A stretch of DNA of 61,471 nt from Anaerolineae bacterium (GCA_021296115.1 JAGWBC010000001.1:25656-87126), one strand, 5' to 3'. Positions 33,184-43,620 are shown, counted from the first letter of the stretch. The notes: a model not told the origin generated them from the sequence alone. Translations and numbers: made by a program.

Positions 33184-33552
33184 TCAACCACGAGCATTTT
33201 GGGACGCCGACTGCTCGTGGCGCTGCACAATTCTCATTCCGTAAACCGCGCGGTCGCACATGATCTGTTCCAGGATGTGCCAGGCTTCGGCATCATCCAG
33301 CTTGTCTCCCAGCGCCAGCGCACGCTTAAAATCTTGTTTGGCACGATCGTATTCGCCCCGCTCCAGCAATAACTCGCCGCGCAGCACAATCTGCGTAATG
33401 TCATCGGGCGCGGCGCTGATCGTCTCATTCAACTCACGCAGACGCCGGTAAAATTCGCGTTCGCGACTCAGCGGCGGCTGATATAGCGCGCCGGTCACAT
33501 CGCGGAACAAGCCGCGCCAATTCACCTCCGTCACTTGCGTCATATCGTCCAT
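33184..33552 (-). CDS. Small TPR-like protein inserted in the complex I operon
   Basis: 122 residues; ATG 33552 shares its A with the nuoF TAA stop (TAATG), a classic coupling arrangement. The next in-frame ATG (33543) would leave almost the same product. Residues about 30-105 are helical: a first helix REREFYRRLRELNETISA, then APDDITQIVLRGELLLERGEYDRAKQ, whose A-P-D, L, G and Y spacing is that of a TPR, and KRALALGDKLDDAEAWHI. No signal peptide or membrane segment. This is not one of the 14 conserved complex I subunits. Its position between nuoF and nuoG suggests an assembly helper or an accessory subunit of the NADH-binding module, as an inference. No named family is recognised. Confidence 0.85.
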   Translation of the reverse strand: MDDMTQVTEVNWRGLFRDVTGALYQPPLSREREFYRRLRELNETISAAPDDITQIVLRGELLLERGEYDRAKQDFKRALALGDKLDDAEAWHILEQIMCDRAVYGMRIVQRHEQSASQNARG

Positions 33553-34802
33553 TAGGCCTGCACGTGCTGCGCAAAATCGTCGGGAAAATGACGAATGGTA
33601 TGAATGATCGGATTGGCGGCGAAATCGCCCAGGGCGCAGAGCGTCGTGCCCGCCATATTCTCGGCGACATCGGCGATGCGTTTGACGTCCTCGGCTGTGC
33701 CGCGTCCGTCCAGAATCCGGTCGATGACTTTGTCCAGCCAGTAAGTGCCCTCGCGGCAAGGCGTGCATTTGCCGCAGCTTTCATGGGCGAAGAACTTGGT
33801 GACTTTTGACGCGACCCAGGTGATATCGACGCTTTCGTCCATGATGATGATTGAAGCCGAGCCGATAATGGTGCCGATCTCGGCCGTGTGTTCGTATGAC
33901 ATCGGCGTGTCGAGTACCTCGTCGGTCAGCGGCACAATGGGCCCCGAGCCGCCCGAGGGCAGCATCGCCTTGAAGGAGCGATCTTGGTGGAGGGGACCGC
34001 CGGCGTGGTCGTAGAGCAATTCGCGGAAGGTCGCGCCCATAGGCAGCTCATAGTTGCCCGGCCTCTTGACGTGGCCGCTGACGCAATAGACTTTGGGGCC
34101 GGCGCTCTGTTCCGTGCCGATGGCTTTGAAGGCCTCGGCGCCTTCGCGCATGATGTAAGGGACGTTGGCCAGTGTTTCGACATTGTTGACGACGGTCGCT
34201 TCTTTATACAGGCCGCCGCCTTTTTGCGCCGGGAAAGGCGGACGCACGCGCGGCTGACCCAGGTAGCCTTCCAGGCTGTTGAGCAAAGCGCTCTCCTCGC
34301 CGCAGATATAAGCGCCGGCGCCCAAGTGCGTGTAAACCTCGCAGTCGTAGCCCGAGCCCAGGATATTCTCGCCGACCATGTTCTTCTCGCGCAGCGCTTC
34401 AATGCAGGCGTCAAGTTGATCGCCGATATCCCAGAACTCGCCGCGCAGGTAAATGTAGACGGCTTTGGCTTGTATGGCGTAGGCGCAAATCAGCGATCCC
34501 TCGATCAATTGGTAGGGGTTCTCTTCCATGATTTCGCGGTCTTTGAAGGTGCCTGTTTCGCTCTCGTCGGCATTGACCGTGACATATTTGACCGGCTCAT
34601 GCTGCGGGATAAAGCTCCACTTGACGCCAGTGGGAAAACCGGCGCCGCCGCGCCCGCGCAGCCCCGAAGTTTTGACCACATCGATGACTTCGGCCGGTGT
34701 CATGGCCAACGCATTTTTCAAGCCGACGAAGCCGTCGTGCTTATCGTAAGTCGCCAGCTCCTTGATATTGGCTATATCGCGACCGCGTAGAAGAATGTGC
34801 AT
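33552..34802 (-). CDS. nuoF: NADH-quinone oxidoreductase subunit F
   Basis: 416 residues, the NADH- and FMN-binding subunit. It shows the glycine-rich loop SGLRGRGGAGFPTGVKW (about 48-64), the ESETGTFKDR flavin contact (about 80-89), the AYICGEESALL stretch, and the [4Fe-4S] N3 site SCGKCTPCREGT with the fourth cysteine in TLCALGDFA. Its stop overlaps the start of the small TPR gene by one base. It follows nuoE by 38 bases. Confidence 0.97.
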   Translation of the reverse strand: MHILLRGRDIANIKELATYDKHDGFVGLKNALAMTPAEVIDVVKTSGLRGRGGAGFPTGVKWSFIPQHEPVKYVTVNADESETGTFKDREIMEENPYQLIEGSLICAYAIQAKAVYIYLRGEFWDIGDQLDACIEALREKNMVGENILGSGYDCEVYTHLGAGAYICGEESALLNSLEGYLGQPRVRPPFPAQKGGGLYKEATVVNNVETLANVPYIMREGAEAFKAIGTEQSAGPKVYCVSGHVKRPGNYELPMGATFRELLYDHAGGPLHQDRSFKAMLPSGGSGPIVPLTDEVLDTPMSYEHTAEIGTIIGSASIIIMDESVDITWVASKVTKFFAHESCGKCTPCREGTYWLDKVIDRILDGRGTAEDVKRIADVAENMAGTTLCALGDFAANPIIHTIRHFPDDFAQHVQA

Positions 34803-34840
34803 AATCGCCTTTGATTCCTTATTCTCGCCAGTCCCAAAGC

Positions 34841-35347
34841 TTACACGCCTGCGCTCACAGGCTCAGCCGCTTCCTGCCGCCATTTCGCCAGCAGCTCGCG
34901 CATTTTATCTTGATCGAGATTCTCGACATAACGGAAGTTGCACTGCAACATAGGCGCTTTGTCGCAGGCTGCCAGGCACATGACGTGCTCAACGGTGAAC
35001 ATGCCGTCGTCGCTCGTGCCGCCTTCCGCCACGCCAAGTTCTTCTTTCAGCCAGGCGTAAAACTCATCCGCGCCCTTAAGCGCGCAAGGCAAATCGGTAC
35101 AAACATGCAGCCAGTATTTGCCCTTGGGCTTCTCCGAGTACATGGTGTAAAAGCCGGCGATGGACTTGACCTGGGTCGGATCCAGGTTCAGGATTTGCGC
35201 CACCTCTTCCACGCCTGCGGGATTGACCCAGCCGTACTCTTCTTGCGCGATGAAGAGCAGCGGCATCACCGCCGAGCGCTTGGTCTCGTATTTGGCGAGG
35301 TGGTGATTGATGCGCTCTTCGTATTTCGGATTACCGATGATCGCCAT
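34841..35347 (-). CDS. nuoE: NADH-quinone oxidoreductase subunit E
   Basis: 168 residues with a thioredoxin-like [2Fe-2S] domain (cluster N1a). The ligands are in CTDLPCALKG (two cysteines, about 84-89) and CLAACDKAPM (two cysteines, about 120-124). The N-terminal helical bundle includes LLFIAQEEYGWVNPAGVEEV. Normal length and placement between nuoD and nuoF. The gap to nuoD (35348-35438, about 90 bases) is the longest between the early genes and holds no evident gene. Confidence 0.96.
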   Translation of the reverse strand: MAIIGNPKYEERINHHLAKYETKRSAVMPLLFIAQEEYGWVNPAGVEEVAQILNLDPTQVKSIAGFYTMYSEKPKGKYWLHVCTDLPCALKGADEFYAWLKEELGVAEGGTSDDGMFTVEHVMCLAACDKAPMLQCNFRYVENLDQDKMRELLAKWRQEAAEPVSAGV

Positions 35348-35438
35348 GCTAATCGTTCCTTCGCAAACGGATTCCCTGCAGCTGCGCGGGAATCCATGCT
35401 TTGATCCTGGTTACTGACCGCTTGTACTCAGCCGGTCT

Positions 35439-36707
35439 CTATCGGTCGCAATCGCCCAAGACAATATCGACGCTGCCGATAATCGCCACCATGTCCGCCA
35501 GCAAATAGCCCTTGGACATCACCGGCAGCGCGCTGATATGGATAAATGACGGCGTCTTAAAATGCACGCGCCGCGGCTTGTTGGCGCCGGTGCCATGGAT
35601 ATAGCAGCCGATTTCGCCGCGCGGGCTTTCGATGGCGTTGTAGATTTCGTCATCGGGCGCGTCATAGCCGTATGTCCAGAGCTTGAAGTGATGAATGACC
35701 GCTTCCATGCTCTGCCCCAGTTCGCTGCGCAAGGGCGGACAATACTTGCGATTTTCGGAACGGTACGGTCCCTTGACGCGTTCGAGGCGCTCGACAGCCT
35801 GGTTTAAGATTTTCATACTTTCGCGGAATTCCTGAATGCGAATCAGATAGCGGTCGTAGACATCGCCGTGCTCGCCCAGCGGCACGTTGAAGTCATAGGT
35901 CTCGTATCCGCTGTAGGGCTGCGCCTTGCGCAAATCCCAGTTGACGCCGCTGCCGCGCAGGGCGGGTCCGGTCAAGCCATACGCCAGGGCGACATCGGGC
36001 TCGATGACGCCGACGCCTTGCGCGCGATCTTTCCAAATCGGGTTTTGCGTCAGCAGCGCTTCGTAGTCGTCGACTTTGGCCGGGAAATCGTTAAGGAATT
36101 GCTTGATGGTAGGCAGGAAATCGTCGGTCACATCGCGCCAGACGCCGCCGGGCCGAATGTAGCTGCTCATCATGCGCTGCCCGGAGAGCATTTCGAACAT
36201 GCCCAGGATGCGCTCGCGCTCACGGAAGGCGTAGAGCAAGACGCTCATGGCGCCCATGTCAATGGCGTGCGTTCCCAGCCAGACCAGATGGCTGGCGCAG
36301 CGGGCCAACTCCAGGCAGACGACGCGGATGACTTGGCCGCGCTCGGGCACGTCCAGGTCCAGCAGCTTTTCGACCGCCGCCGCGTAGGCCATGTTGTTGG
36401 ACATCGGCGACAGATAATCCATGCGGTCGGTCAGCGGCAGGGCTTTCTCGTAACTTTTGTCTTCAAGCGACTTTTCGATGCCGGTGTGCAAGAAACCGAC
36501 ATCGGGCAAGCAGGAGACGATTTGCTCGCCGTCCAGCTCCAGGAGCAGGCGCAAGACACCGTGAGTGCTGGGATGATGCGGGCCCATGTTGAGCAGCATG
36601 GTCTCGCCGGTGATCGCGCGTTCGGAAACCAAGCCGCGCAATTGGTCGAGGTTGCCTTCCCAACGGCGCTGTTCTTCGATCGATTGCGGTGGCGTCGCGA
36701 CTGCCAT
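35439..36707 (-). CDS. nuoD: NADH-quinone oxidoreductase subunit D
   Basis: 422 residues, the 49-kDa-type subunit that with nuoB forms the quinone site. Recognisable parts: MGPHHPSTHGVLRLLLELDG (contains the quinone-site His), DVGFLHTGIEKSLED, DRMDYLSPMSNN, and the terminal VDIVLGDCDR. ATG 36707 lies 14 bases after nuoC. nuoC and nuoD are separate here, unlike the fused form in E. coli. Confidence 0.97.
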   Translation of the reverse strand: MAVATPPQSIEEQRRWEGNLDQLRGLVSERAITGETMLLNMGPHHPSTHGVLRLLLELDGEQIVSCLPDVGFLHTGIEKSLEDKSYEKALPLTDRMDYLSPMSNNMAYAAAVEKLLDLDVPERGQVIRVVCLELARCASHLVWLGTHAIDMGAMSVLLYAFRERERILGMFEMLSGQRMMSSYIRPGGVWRDVTDDFLPTIKQFLNDFPAKVDDYEALLTQNPIWKDRAQGVGVIEPDVALAYGLTGPALRGSGVNWDLRKAQPYSGYETYDFNVPLGEHGDVYDRYLIRIQEFRESMKILNQAVERLERVKGPYRSENRKYCPPLRSELGQSMEAVIHHFKLWTYGYDAPDDEIYNAIESPRGEIGCYIHGTGANKPRRVHFKTPSFIHISALPVMSKGYLLADMVAIIGSVDIVLGDCDR

Positions 36708-36721
36708 ATCGTCCTCGAAAC

Positions 36722-37291
36722 CTAGTCTGTGGCGAAAGGCTTGTGCTTGCGGATTTCCGCTTCGTTAAAGGAAAAGGCAACCGTTTCCTTGCCCAAGGGA
36801 TAATCGCGCCGATGCGGGTGGCCGTGCCAGTCTTCAGGCATGAGCAAGCGCCGTTGGTCGGGATGCCCTTCAAAGACGATGCCCATCATGTCGGCGATCT
36901 CCCGTTCCAGCCAATTGGCGGCGGGCCAGACGACCGTGGCCGTAGGCAGGCGCGGGTCCTCGTCCGCCGCGAAAGCTTTCACGCGCAGGCGGCGATTGTA
37001 TAACATCGACAGGATGTGATAACAGACACCAAAACGCTCCGGTCGATAGTCACTTTCTTCGCCGTCGAAGGCATCGCCATAATCGTTGGGATAGTAATCG
37101 ACGGCGCTGATATCGGAAAGCATGTTAAAGACCAAACCCGACGCGCCGCGCAGGAAATCAAGCACGTCAGCAATGCGCTCGGCATCGACGACAATCGTCA
37201 ACTCGCCGCGGAATTCCTTGACATGCAGCAGCGCGTCGCCAAAGACTTCACGCACCGCGCTCACCGGGTCTTTTGCCGCCGGGATTTCCAT
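36722..37291 (-). CDS. nuoC: NADH-quinone oxidoreductase subunit C
   Basis: 189 residues, the 30-kDa-type subunit of the peripheral arm. The family signature is the ANWLEREIADMMGIVFEGHP block (about 133-152) and HPHRRDYPLGKE. No cofactor is bound; the subunit supports nuoD. Placed between nuoB and nuoD. Confidence 0.96.
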   Translation of the reverse strand: MEIPAAKDPVSAVREVFGDALLHVKEFRGELTIVVDAERIADVLDFLRGASGLVFNMLSDISAVDYYPNDYGDAFDGEESDYRPERFGVCYHILSMLYNRRLRVKAFAADEDPRLPTATVVWPAANWLEREIADMMGIVFEGHPDQRRLLMPEDWHGHPHRRDYPLGKETVAFSFNEAEIRKHKPFATD

Positions 37292-37326
37292 TCTTGTGTC
37301 GCCCTTTTTGTTCTAGTAAACCGGCA

Positions 37327-37809
37327 TCAGGCCCAATCGGCGATGCGTTCGCTTCTGACCTTTTCGTGCAGCGTCAGGATGCCGTGCAAGAGCTGTTCCG
37401 GACGCGGCGGGCAGCCAGCGATATAGACATCAACCGGGATGATCTCGTCAACGCCTTGCACGATGGCGTAATTGTTGTAGACGCCGCCGCAGGAAGCGCA
37501 GTCGCCCATTGAGATGACCCACTTGGGCTCGGCCATCTGATCGTAGAGCTGGCGTACAACCGGCGCCATTTTGCGCGTCAAGCGACCCGATACGATGAGC
37601 AGGTCCGCCTGACGGGGCGTGGCCCTATTCAACTCCATACCAAAGCGCGACAGATCGTAACTTGATGCCTGCGAGCTCATGTATTCGATGGCGCAGCAGG
37701 CCAAGCCGAAGAGCAGCGGCCACATGGCGCCGGTGCGCGCCCAATTGACAGCTTGTTCAACGGTGGTGGTGACAACGCCCATATTCCCGAGCTTGGAACT
37801 TACTCCCAT
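37327..37809 (-). CDS. nuoB: NADH-quinone oxidoreductase subunit B
   Basis: 160 residues from ATG 37809. An upstream in-frame GTG (37830) lies further inside nuoA and is less likely, because AAAGG precedes the ATG at a good distance. The subunit carries cluster N2, the final electron donor to quinone: the adjacent cysteines in LACCAIEYM, then [10 protein letters not shown] and [11 protein letters not shown]. The gene overlaps the end of nuoA by 10 bases, suggesting coupling. Confidence 0.96.
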   Translation of the reverse strand: MGVSSKLGNMGVVTTTVEQAVNWARTGAMWPLLFGLACCAIEYMSSQASSYDLSRFGMELNRATPRQADLLIVSGRLTRKMAPVVRQLYDQMAEPKWVISMGDCASCGGVYNNYAIVQGVDEIIPVDVYIAGCPPRPEQLLHGILTLHEKVRSERIADWA

Positions 37810-38162
37810 TCCAAACCGCCTTTCTTCCACTCGTAAACGAAGCCGACTACCAAAATCAATGTAAAGACCGCCATCACCGCCAGGCCATAACCGCCCAGAT
37901 CACGCATCGATACGGCCCAGGGCAAGAAGAATATCACCTCAATATCGAATATGATGAAGAGCACCGCCACCAGATAGAACTTGACGGGCAGCCGCCGCGT
38001 GGCCGGTCCGATTGGCTTCATGCCGCTTTCGTAGGGCACGGACTTGCGGTAGGTCGGGCGTTGCGGGCCCATGACGCGCGAGATATTGGCGATGATCATG
38101 GCCAAGACCACGGAAATAACCAGCAAAGCCGTGACAGGACCAAATTCGAGGACGGTCGGCAT
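37800..38162 (-). CDS. nuoA: NADH-quinone oxidoreductase subunit A
   Basis: 120 residues from ATG 38162, the usual length; an upstream start would add an atypical tail. Three membrane helices; the acidic residues of the conserved loop are in [20 protein letters not shown] and [12 protein letters not shown]. First gene of the complex I operon, with a possible promoter 50-80 bases upstream. Confidence 0.95.
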   Translation of the reverse strand: MPTVLEFGPVTALLVISVVLAMIIANISRVMGPQRPTYRKSVPYESGMKPIGPATRRLPVKFYLVAVLFIIFDIEVIFFLPWAVSMRDLGGYGLAVMAVFTLILVVGFVYEWKKGGLEWE

Positions 38163-38213
38163 AGGCTCTAAACCATTTGTGCTTTTTGGAACAATGCCAG
38201 TCCTAGTGAGCCT

Positions 38214-38241
38214 AGCATAGATTTCAGGCAAAATCAAGCAA
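38214..38241 (-). promoter_or_regulatory. Candidate promoter of the nuo operon
   Basis: Reading leftward, TTGCTT (38241-38236) and TATGCT (38219-38214) are 16 bases apart and the likely start lies about 45 bases before the nuoA ATG. The match is moderate. The gap 38163-38364 between nuoA and the SGNH hydrolase gene has no other clear element. Confidence 0.45.
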
Positions 38242-38364
38242 GCCTGGGCATTGATTTGCGACCCAGTTTCCGTCGCTCAGATCACGCTTGTGGCGGCGGA
38301 TTCCGATCGAGGTCGCGCCGGGCAAACAGACGACCGTTTCGGATGTGGCGGTAGATGGCAGGGG

Positions 38365-39483
38365 CTATTGCGACTGATCGAGCACTTCAGTCGCAGCCAG
38401 GTAGGCCGCGATCTGCCGCGCCATTTCGGCTGTGCCGGCCGCCTTCATATGAACGCCGTTGACCCAGTACTGTTCATCGGTTGGCATGGACGCCGCCAGG
38501 TCATAGAAGAGCGTGCCCTCTTCTTCGGCCAGCCGTCTTACGATGGCGTTGTGCTCGTCGGCGCCGTATTGCAGATGCTGATGGACCATGCCGCCGCCGC
38601 CGGCAATGGGGAAATCTATTGGCGAATAGGCCCAGGTCACGAGCATCACATCGCTGTTCATGGCGCGCGCCAAAAGAATCATATTAAGCAAATTGCGCTC
38701 GAAGTATATGGGCGGATTGGCGGCCAGCACTTCGCTGGCGGTCATGTCAAAGCCCGTGCACAGCGTCTCCGGCCCGCTGGTATCCTGCTCGCAGGCGCGG
38801 ATGCCGTCCGGACGTTTAAATGTCGTGTCCAATTCATAAGCTACCGGCAGTTCGTAACCCAGCCGCTTGAGGGCGAAGCGCCACAAGACGCTGGGCGGCA
38901 GCGGATCGTCGCGATCGATCCAATAGCCTTTGCCGCTGTTCAGGCCGTCGTAGAAGTCCGGGTCCGTCAGCCGAACGCCGACGTCATTGATGCCGTGGTA
39001 AATGATGATCAGATCCGGCTCCAGGTCAGGGATGCGCAGCAGCATGTTCACCGCTGACTCCCAGGTCGAGTATTGGGGGACGCCCGCGTTTATCAACTCG
39101 ACCTGGTCATAGCCATAGTCGCGCCGCAAAGTCTCTTCCAGTTGGCGCGGATAAGCCAACTGCCACAGGTCCAGGAACAAGCCGTAGGTCGTTGAGCCGC
39201 CTACTGCCACAATGCGAAAGACATCGTCCGGCTTGGGAATTGCGATTTCCGGGCCGCGGTAACCCAGCGAGTTGACATGGTCGCGCGTTGTGGACAGCCC
39301 GTAGTTGAGGTAGGCCAAACCCTGGAGCAGGGTTTGTTTCTGGTTGATTTCGTCGCGCGAATAGAGATATAGAATCTTCTGGCGTTCGTCGCCGTATTGT
39401 GAAAGGTAGAAGCGCGCGCCGAGCTCCAGAATCACCAGCGTGAAAGCGATTGACGCCAGTATGATGGCGATTTTGCTGCGCAT
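38365..39483 (-). CDS. Membrane-anchored SGNH/GDSL hydrolase
   Basis: 372 residues from ATG 39483. An N-terminal hydrophobic helix (about 4-25) would anchor it or act as an uncleaved signal. The SGNH blocks are visible: VGGSTTYG with the nucleophile Ser, the oxyanion Gly/Asn regions including YHGINDVG, and VNGVHMKAAG with the catalytic His. Family members are esterases or O-acetyl hydrolases acting on polysaccharides or cell-surface glycans. The substrate is unknown. Lies about 100 bases after rpoB on the same strand, in the place where rpoC is usually found. Confidence 0.85.
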   Translation of the reverse strand: MRSKIAIILASIAFTLVILELGARFYLSQYGDERQKILYLYSRDEINQKQTLLQGLAYLNYGLSTTRDHVNSLGYRGPEIAIPKPDDVFRIVAVGGSTTYGLFLDLWQLAYPRQLEETLRRDYGYDQVELINAGVPQYSTWESAVNMLLRIPDLEPDLIIIYHGINDVGVRLTDPDFYDGLNSGKGYWIDRDDPLPPSVLWRFALKRLGYELPVAYELDTTFKRPDGIRACEQDTSGPETLCTGFDMTASEVLAANPPIYFERNLLNMILLARAMNSDVMLVTWAYSPIDFPIAGGGGMVHQHLQYGADEHNAIVRRLAEEEGTLFYDLAASMPTDEQYWVNGVHMKAAGTAEMARQIAAYLAATEVLDQSQ

Positions 39484-39588
39484 TAGATGGGCGCTCCGCC
39501 GGTCGGGGACATCGGTCGGTGAAAAGCAGGCGGGAGTAACGGGGGCGCACTGCTGCCAGCGCGCCCGTTGCATTTTGGCGCCCGCGTC

Positions 39589-42500
39589 TTAGCTGGTTCC
39601 CAGGCCCAGCAATCCCGTCTCCGGCTGAGGCCTGCGTGTTTGCTCATCGTATTTGCCGAAGCGAATCACATCGCCGCTGCCGGTAATGGCTTCCACCGAC
39701 AAGCCCAGGCTCTGCAATTCCTTGACCAACACGCGGAAGCTGGTCGGGATGCCCGGCTCTTCAATCGGCTCGCCTTTGACGATGCTTTCGTAGGTCTTCA
39801 CGCGGCCTTGCACATCATCGGACTTTACGGTCAGCATCTCTTGCAAGATGTGGGCCGCGCCGTAGGCTTCCAACGCCCAGACTTCCATCTCCCCGAAGCG
39901 CTGTCCGCCGAATTGCGCCTTGCCGCCCAGCGGCTGCTGCGTGACCAGGCTGTAGGGTCCGGTTGAGCGGGCGTGCGCCTTGTCTTCGACCAGGTGCGCC
40001 AGCTTGAGCATGTGCACATATCCGACCGCAACGTGACGGTCGAAGGGTTCGCCCGTCCGCCCGTCGTACAAGGTCTGCTTGCCATAGTGCGGCACGGGTC
40101 GGCCGGTTTCAAACATCACGCGATCGGCGATGTCGAAGAGTTCGCGACGCGACAGATCATCCGCCAGCTCGATATCTTCGGTCGCCGTCTGCTGAATCCA
40201 CAAGCGGATTGAGACTTCCAGCGCCTTCAGATCGCGTTCGTCGCGCGCTTCAGCGCTTAGATCGCTATTGTCATACACCATGATTTCATCCGGGTCGTAG
40301 CCGAATTCGCGCAAGATTTCCGCTGCGGCCACGCGGCGCACGTAGATCTCGTCGCGTTCCAGGATGATGGCTTCGCTATTGTAGAGGCCGGAATCGCCAA
40401 CGCGTTCGATCAGATAGGCGCTGATGACGTGCATATCATCATCGAAATCTTCCGGCGCCATGCCGACAATTTTCGCCAGCCGTTCCTGGTTTTCCCAGGC
40501 GCGCTGGGTCGTCAACTTCCAGGCCCAGTCGATCATCCAGGCGCGGCCGAGTTCCGCTTGAATCTCGTGCTCTTTGACGCCGTCAAATACCGGGGTAATG
40601 GCGCGGAAACCCATGCGGTCCGCCGCCCAACCCAGATGCAGCTCCAGGATCTGGCCGATATTCATGCGGCTGGGCACGCCGAGCGGGTTCAGAATGATCT
40701 CGACCGGGATGCCGCCTTCAACGTAGGGCATGTCTTCGACGGTGACGATCTTGGAGATGACGCCTTTGTTGCCGTGCCTGCCGGCCATCTTGTCGCCTAC
40801 GGTCAGCTTGCGACGCTGCGCCACGCTGACGCGCACCATCTTTTCGACGCCCGCGGGCAGATCCGGGTGCTCTTCGCGCGTGAAGACTTTGACATCGATG
40901 ACTTTGCCGCGGTCGCCATGCGGCAGGCGCAGGGACGAATCTTTGACCTCGCGGGCCTGCTCGCCGAAGATGGCGCGCAGCAGCTTCTCTTCCGGCGACA
41001 GTTCTTTCTCGCCTTTGGGCGTGATCTTGCCGACGAGAATATCGTTGGGGCCGACTTCGGCGCCGATGCGCACGATGCCGTGTTCGTCGAGGTCTTTCAG
41101 CGCGTCTTCGCCGACATTGGGAATGTCGTAGGTGATATCTTCCGGACCCAACTTGGTATCACGGGCTTCGATCTCGTGCTTCTCGATATGGATGCTGGTG
41201 AATTTGTCATTGCGCAGCATGTCTTCGCTGACCAGCAAGGCGTCTTCGTAGTTGCCGCCGTCCCAGGACAGGAAGCAGGTCAGTACGTCGTGACCCAGCG
41301 CCAAGTGGCCGTCATAGGTGGACGAACTGTCGGCGATGATATCGCCCGGCTGGATCATGTCGCCCTTGCGAACGACGGGCCGCTGGTCGATGCAAGTCGA
41401 CTGATTCGAGCGCTCGTATTTGCGCAGATGGAAGGTCTGTTCTTCACCGTCTTCAGTACGGACGATCACGCGGTGCCCTTGCACGCTGATCACTTCCGCG
41501 CTGATATCGGAAACCAGGACTTGGCCGCTATCGGACGCGGCCTGCCGCTCCATGCCGGTGCTGACCACCGAGACATCCGGCGTGAGCAGCGGTACGGCCT
41601 GGCGCTGCATATTCGAGCCCATCAGCGCGCGGTTGGCGGCGTCATGCGACAGGAAGGGAATCAAGGCGGCGCTGATGCCTACGATCTGACGGGGAGCGAT
41701 GTCCATGTAGTCGATACGCTGGGGCGGCACGGACAAGAAGCCCTGTTCGAAGCGCCCCGATACGCGATTCGACACAAATTGCTCGTGCTCATCCAGAACG
41801 GCGTTGGCCTGGGCGATAATGAATTTGTCTTCGTTGTCGGCTGACAGGTATTCGATGTCGTGGGTGGCGAAGGGCGTCACCGGCACTTCTTTGATCTTCA
41901 TGCGCTTGAGGCGGGTGACCACTTTCTTGTCGATGACTGTGCCTTCTTCAATAGCGAGTTTTCCCTTGCTGTTCTCGATGTCGTCGCGAATTACGCGCCC
42001 GATCAAGTTGGGGTCCGTCACTGCCATCGTGCTGGTCACTTTGCGGTAAGGCGTCTCGATGAAGCCGAGTTCGTTGACGCGCGCGTAGCTGGCCAAGCGG
42101 CCGATCAAGCCGATGTTTGGCCCTTCCGGCGTTTCGATGGGACAGATGCGGCCGTAGTGGCTGTGGTGGACGTCACGGACGTCGAAGCCGGCGCGCTCCC
42201 GCCGCAAGCCGCCCGGCCCCAAAGCCGACAGCGTGCGTTTATGCGTCAGTTCGGACAGCGGATTCGTCTGCTCCATAAATTGCGACAGTTGCGACGAGCC
42301 GAAGAATTCACGCACTGCGGCCACAATCGGCCGGATATTGACCAGCGAGACGGGCGTCAACTGTTCCGCCTCGCGGATGGACATGCGCTCTTTGACGACG
42401 CGTTCCATACGCCGCAGACCGATACGCAGCTTGTTGCCAATCAATTCGCCGACGGTCTTGACGCGCCGGTTGCCCAAGTGATCGATGTCGTCTTTTGCGC

Positions 42501-43536
42501 GCCCGCCGTTGTTGATGAGGATCATTTGCTCGACCAGCTTAACGATGTCGGACTTGGAGATGGTCCGATGCGAGCGGTCGACGACGCCTTCGAGACCCAG
42601 GCGCTGATTCAGTTTGTAGCGCCCGACGCGCTCCAAATCATAGCGGCGCTGGTCGAAGAGCTGCCCGGCCAGATATTCGCGGGCGTTTTCCAGCGTGGGC
42701 GGATCGCCCGGGCGCATGCGGCGGTAAAACTCGATCAAGGCGACTTGGGCCAGAGTCTGGTTCTTCTTGACGTCCCAGACCGGCTCGTTCTTGATGGAGC
42801 TCTCAATAAATTTGTGCGCTTCGTTATTGTCGATATCGGCGAAGAGCGCAAGGATCTCCTCGTCTTCGCCGGTTTTGATAGGCGAGGCCGATGCCGGCAA
42901 GCCATCGTCGACAGCCGCCAAGGCGCGCAGCAGGATCGTCACTGGAATGGTGCGCTTGCGATTGAACTTAATGGTGATATAGTCGGTCTTGCGCGTTTCA
43001 AATTCCATCCAGGCGCCGCGATCGGGAATCAGCTTGGCGTTGGAGAGCAGGCGGCCGGTCGCGCGTTCTTCGTCGGCATCGAAGTAAACGCCGGGCGAAC
43101 GGATCAGCTGGCTGACGACCACGCGCTCGGTACCATTGATGATAAAGGTGCCCTTCTCCGTCATCAGCGGGAATTCGCCCATGAAGATGTCCTGGCGGAT
43201 GATCTCGTCGCCCTGCTCGTGATTCACCAAGGCGACCTCGACATAAAGCGGCGCGGCGTAGGACATATCGCGCTCGATGCACTCGTCTTCGTCGTATTTG
43301 GGATCTTCAAAGTAGGGCTTGAGTCCGAATTCCTGCGCCTGTGGATGATTGCCCGGGAAGTAGAGCGACAAATTGCCGTTGAAACTCTGGATCGGGTTGA
43401 TCTCGTCGAAGAGCTCCAGCAGCCTGCCGCCGTAGAGGAAGTCCTCAAAGGACTTCAACTGGATATCGATCAGCGATGGCAGTTCCTGAATCTCAGGCGT
43501 ACGCGCATAATTCTTGACATTATAATACTGTTTCAA
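39589..43536 (-). CDS. rpoB: RNA polymerase beta subunit
   Basis: 1315 residues, a complete beta subunit. Start is TTG 43536, supported by AGGAG 8 bases upstream and by the N-terminal [11 protein letters not shown]. Recognised segments include the rifampicin region [20 protein letters not shown] (414-433), [20 protein letters not shown], and near the end [20 protein letters not shown]. Within the rifampicin cluster, E. coli Asp516 corresponds to Glu422 and Arg529 to Thr435; His526 and Ser531 are kept. No rpoC follows and no rplJ/rplL precedes, an uncommon arrangement. A near-consensus promoter (43719-43748) and a leader of about 175 bases lie upstream. Confidence 0.98.
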   Translation of the reverse strand: MKQYYNVKNYARTPEIQELPSLIDIQLKSFEDFLYGGRLLELFDEINPIQSFNGNLSLYFPGNHPQAQEFGLKPYFEDPKYDEDECIERDMSYAAPLYVEVALVNHEQGDEIIRQDIFMGEFPLMTEKGTFIINGTERVVVSQLIRSPGVYFDADEERATGRLLSNAKLIPDRGAWMEFETRKTDYITIKFNRKRTIPVTILLRALAAVDDGLPASASPIKTGEDEEILALFADIDNNEAHKFIESSIKNEPVWDVKKNQTLAQVALIEFYRRMRPGDPPTLENAREYLAGQLFDQRRYDLERVGRYKLNQRLGLEGVVDRSHRTISKSDIVKLVEQMILINNGGRAKDDIDHLGNRRVKTVGELIGNKLRIGLRRMERVVKERMSIREAEQLTPVSLVNIRPIVAAVREFFGSSQLSQFMEQTNPLSELTHKRTLSALGPGGLRRERAGFDVRDVHHSHYGRICPIETPEGPNIGLIGRLASYARVNELGFIETPYRKVTSTMAVTDPNLIGRVIRDDIENSKGKLAIEEGTVIDKKVVTRLKRMKIKEVPVTPFATHDIEYLSADNEDKFIIAQANAVLDEHEQFVSNRVSGRFEQGFLSVPPQRIDYMDIAPRQIVGISAALIPFLSHDAANRALMGSNMQRQAVPLLTPDVSVVSTGMERQAASDSGQVLVSDISAEVISVQGHRVIVRTEDGEEQTFHLRKYERSNQSTCIDQRPVVRKGDMIQPGDIIADSSSTYDGHLALGHDVLTCFLSWDGGNYEDALLVSEDMLRNDKFTSIHIEKHEIEARDTKLGPEDITYDIPNVGEDALKDLDEHGIVRIGAEVGPNDILVGKITPKGEKELSPEEKLLRAIFGEQAREVKDSSLRLPHGDRGKVIDVKVFTREEHPDLPAGVEKMVRVSVAQRRKLTVGDKMAGRHGNKGVISKIVTVEDMPYVEGGIPVEIILNPLGVPSRMNIGQILELHLGWAADRMGFRAITPVFDGVKEHEIQAELGRAWMIDWAWKLTTQRAWENQERLAKIVGMAPEDFDDDMHVISAYLIERVGDSGLYNSEAIILERDEIYVRRVAAAEILREFGYDPDEIMVYDNSDLSAEARDERDLKALEVSIRLWIQQTATEDIELADDLSRRELFDIADRVMFETGRPVPHYGKQTLYDGRTGEPFDRHVAVGYVHMLKLAHLVEDKAHARSTGPYSLVTQQPLGGKAQFGGQRFGEMEVWALEAYGAAHILQEMLTVKSDDVQGRVKTYESIVKGEPIEEPGIPTSFRVLVKELQSLGLSVEAITGSGDVIRFGKYDEQTRRPQPETGLLGLGTS

Positions 43537-43605
43537 GGCGGAGCTCCTTGGATGAATAGCTGACCTGGCTGAGCCAAAGGGATGAAAACAACAAAACCCC
43601 TACCC

Positions 43606-43620
43606 CGCCACTAGTCGGCG
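43606..43620 (-). terminator. Weak hairpin with T-rich tail in the rpoB leader
   Basis: On the rpoB strand CGCCGACTAGTGGCG can fold into a short stem, followed by GGGTAGGGGTTTTGTTGTTT. The stem is only 4-5 bp, so intrinsic termination is doubtful, but it lies between the promoter and the gene, where an attenuator would be. Confidence 0.25.

Noticed and set aside
41860-43563. A 567-codon open frame antisense to rpoB
   Set aside because: It mirrors the strong codon pattern of rpoB on the other strand; the protein is an odd Asp/Ala/Val/His-rich string with no family features.
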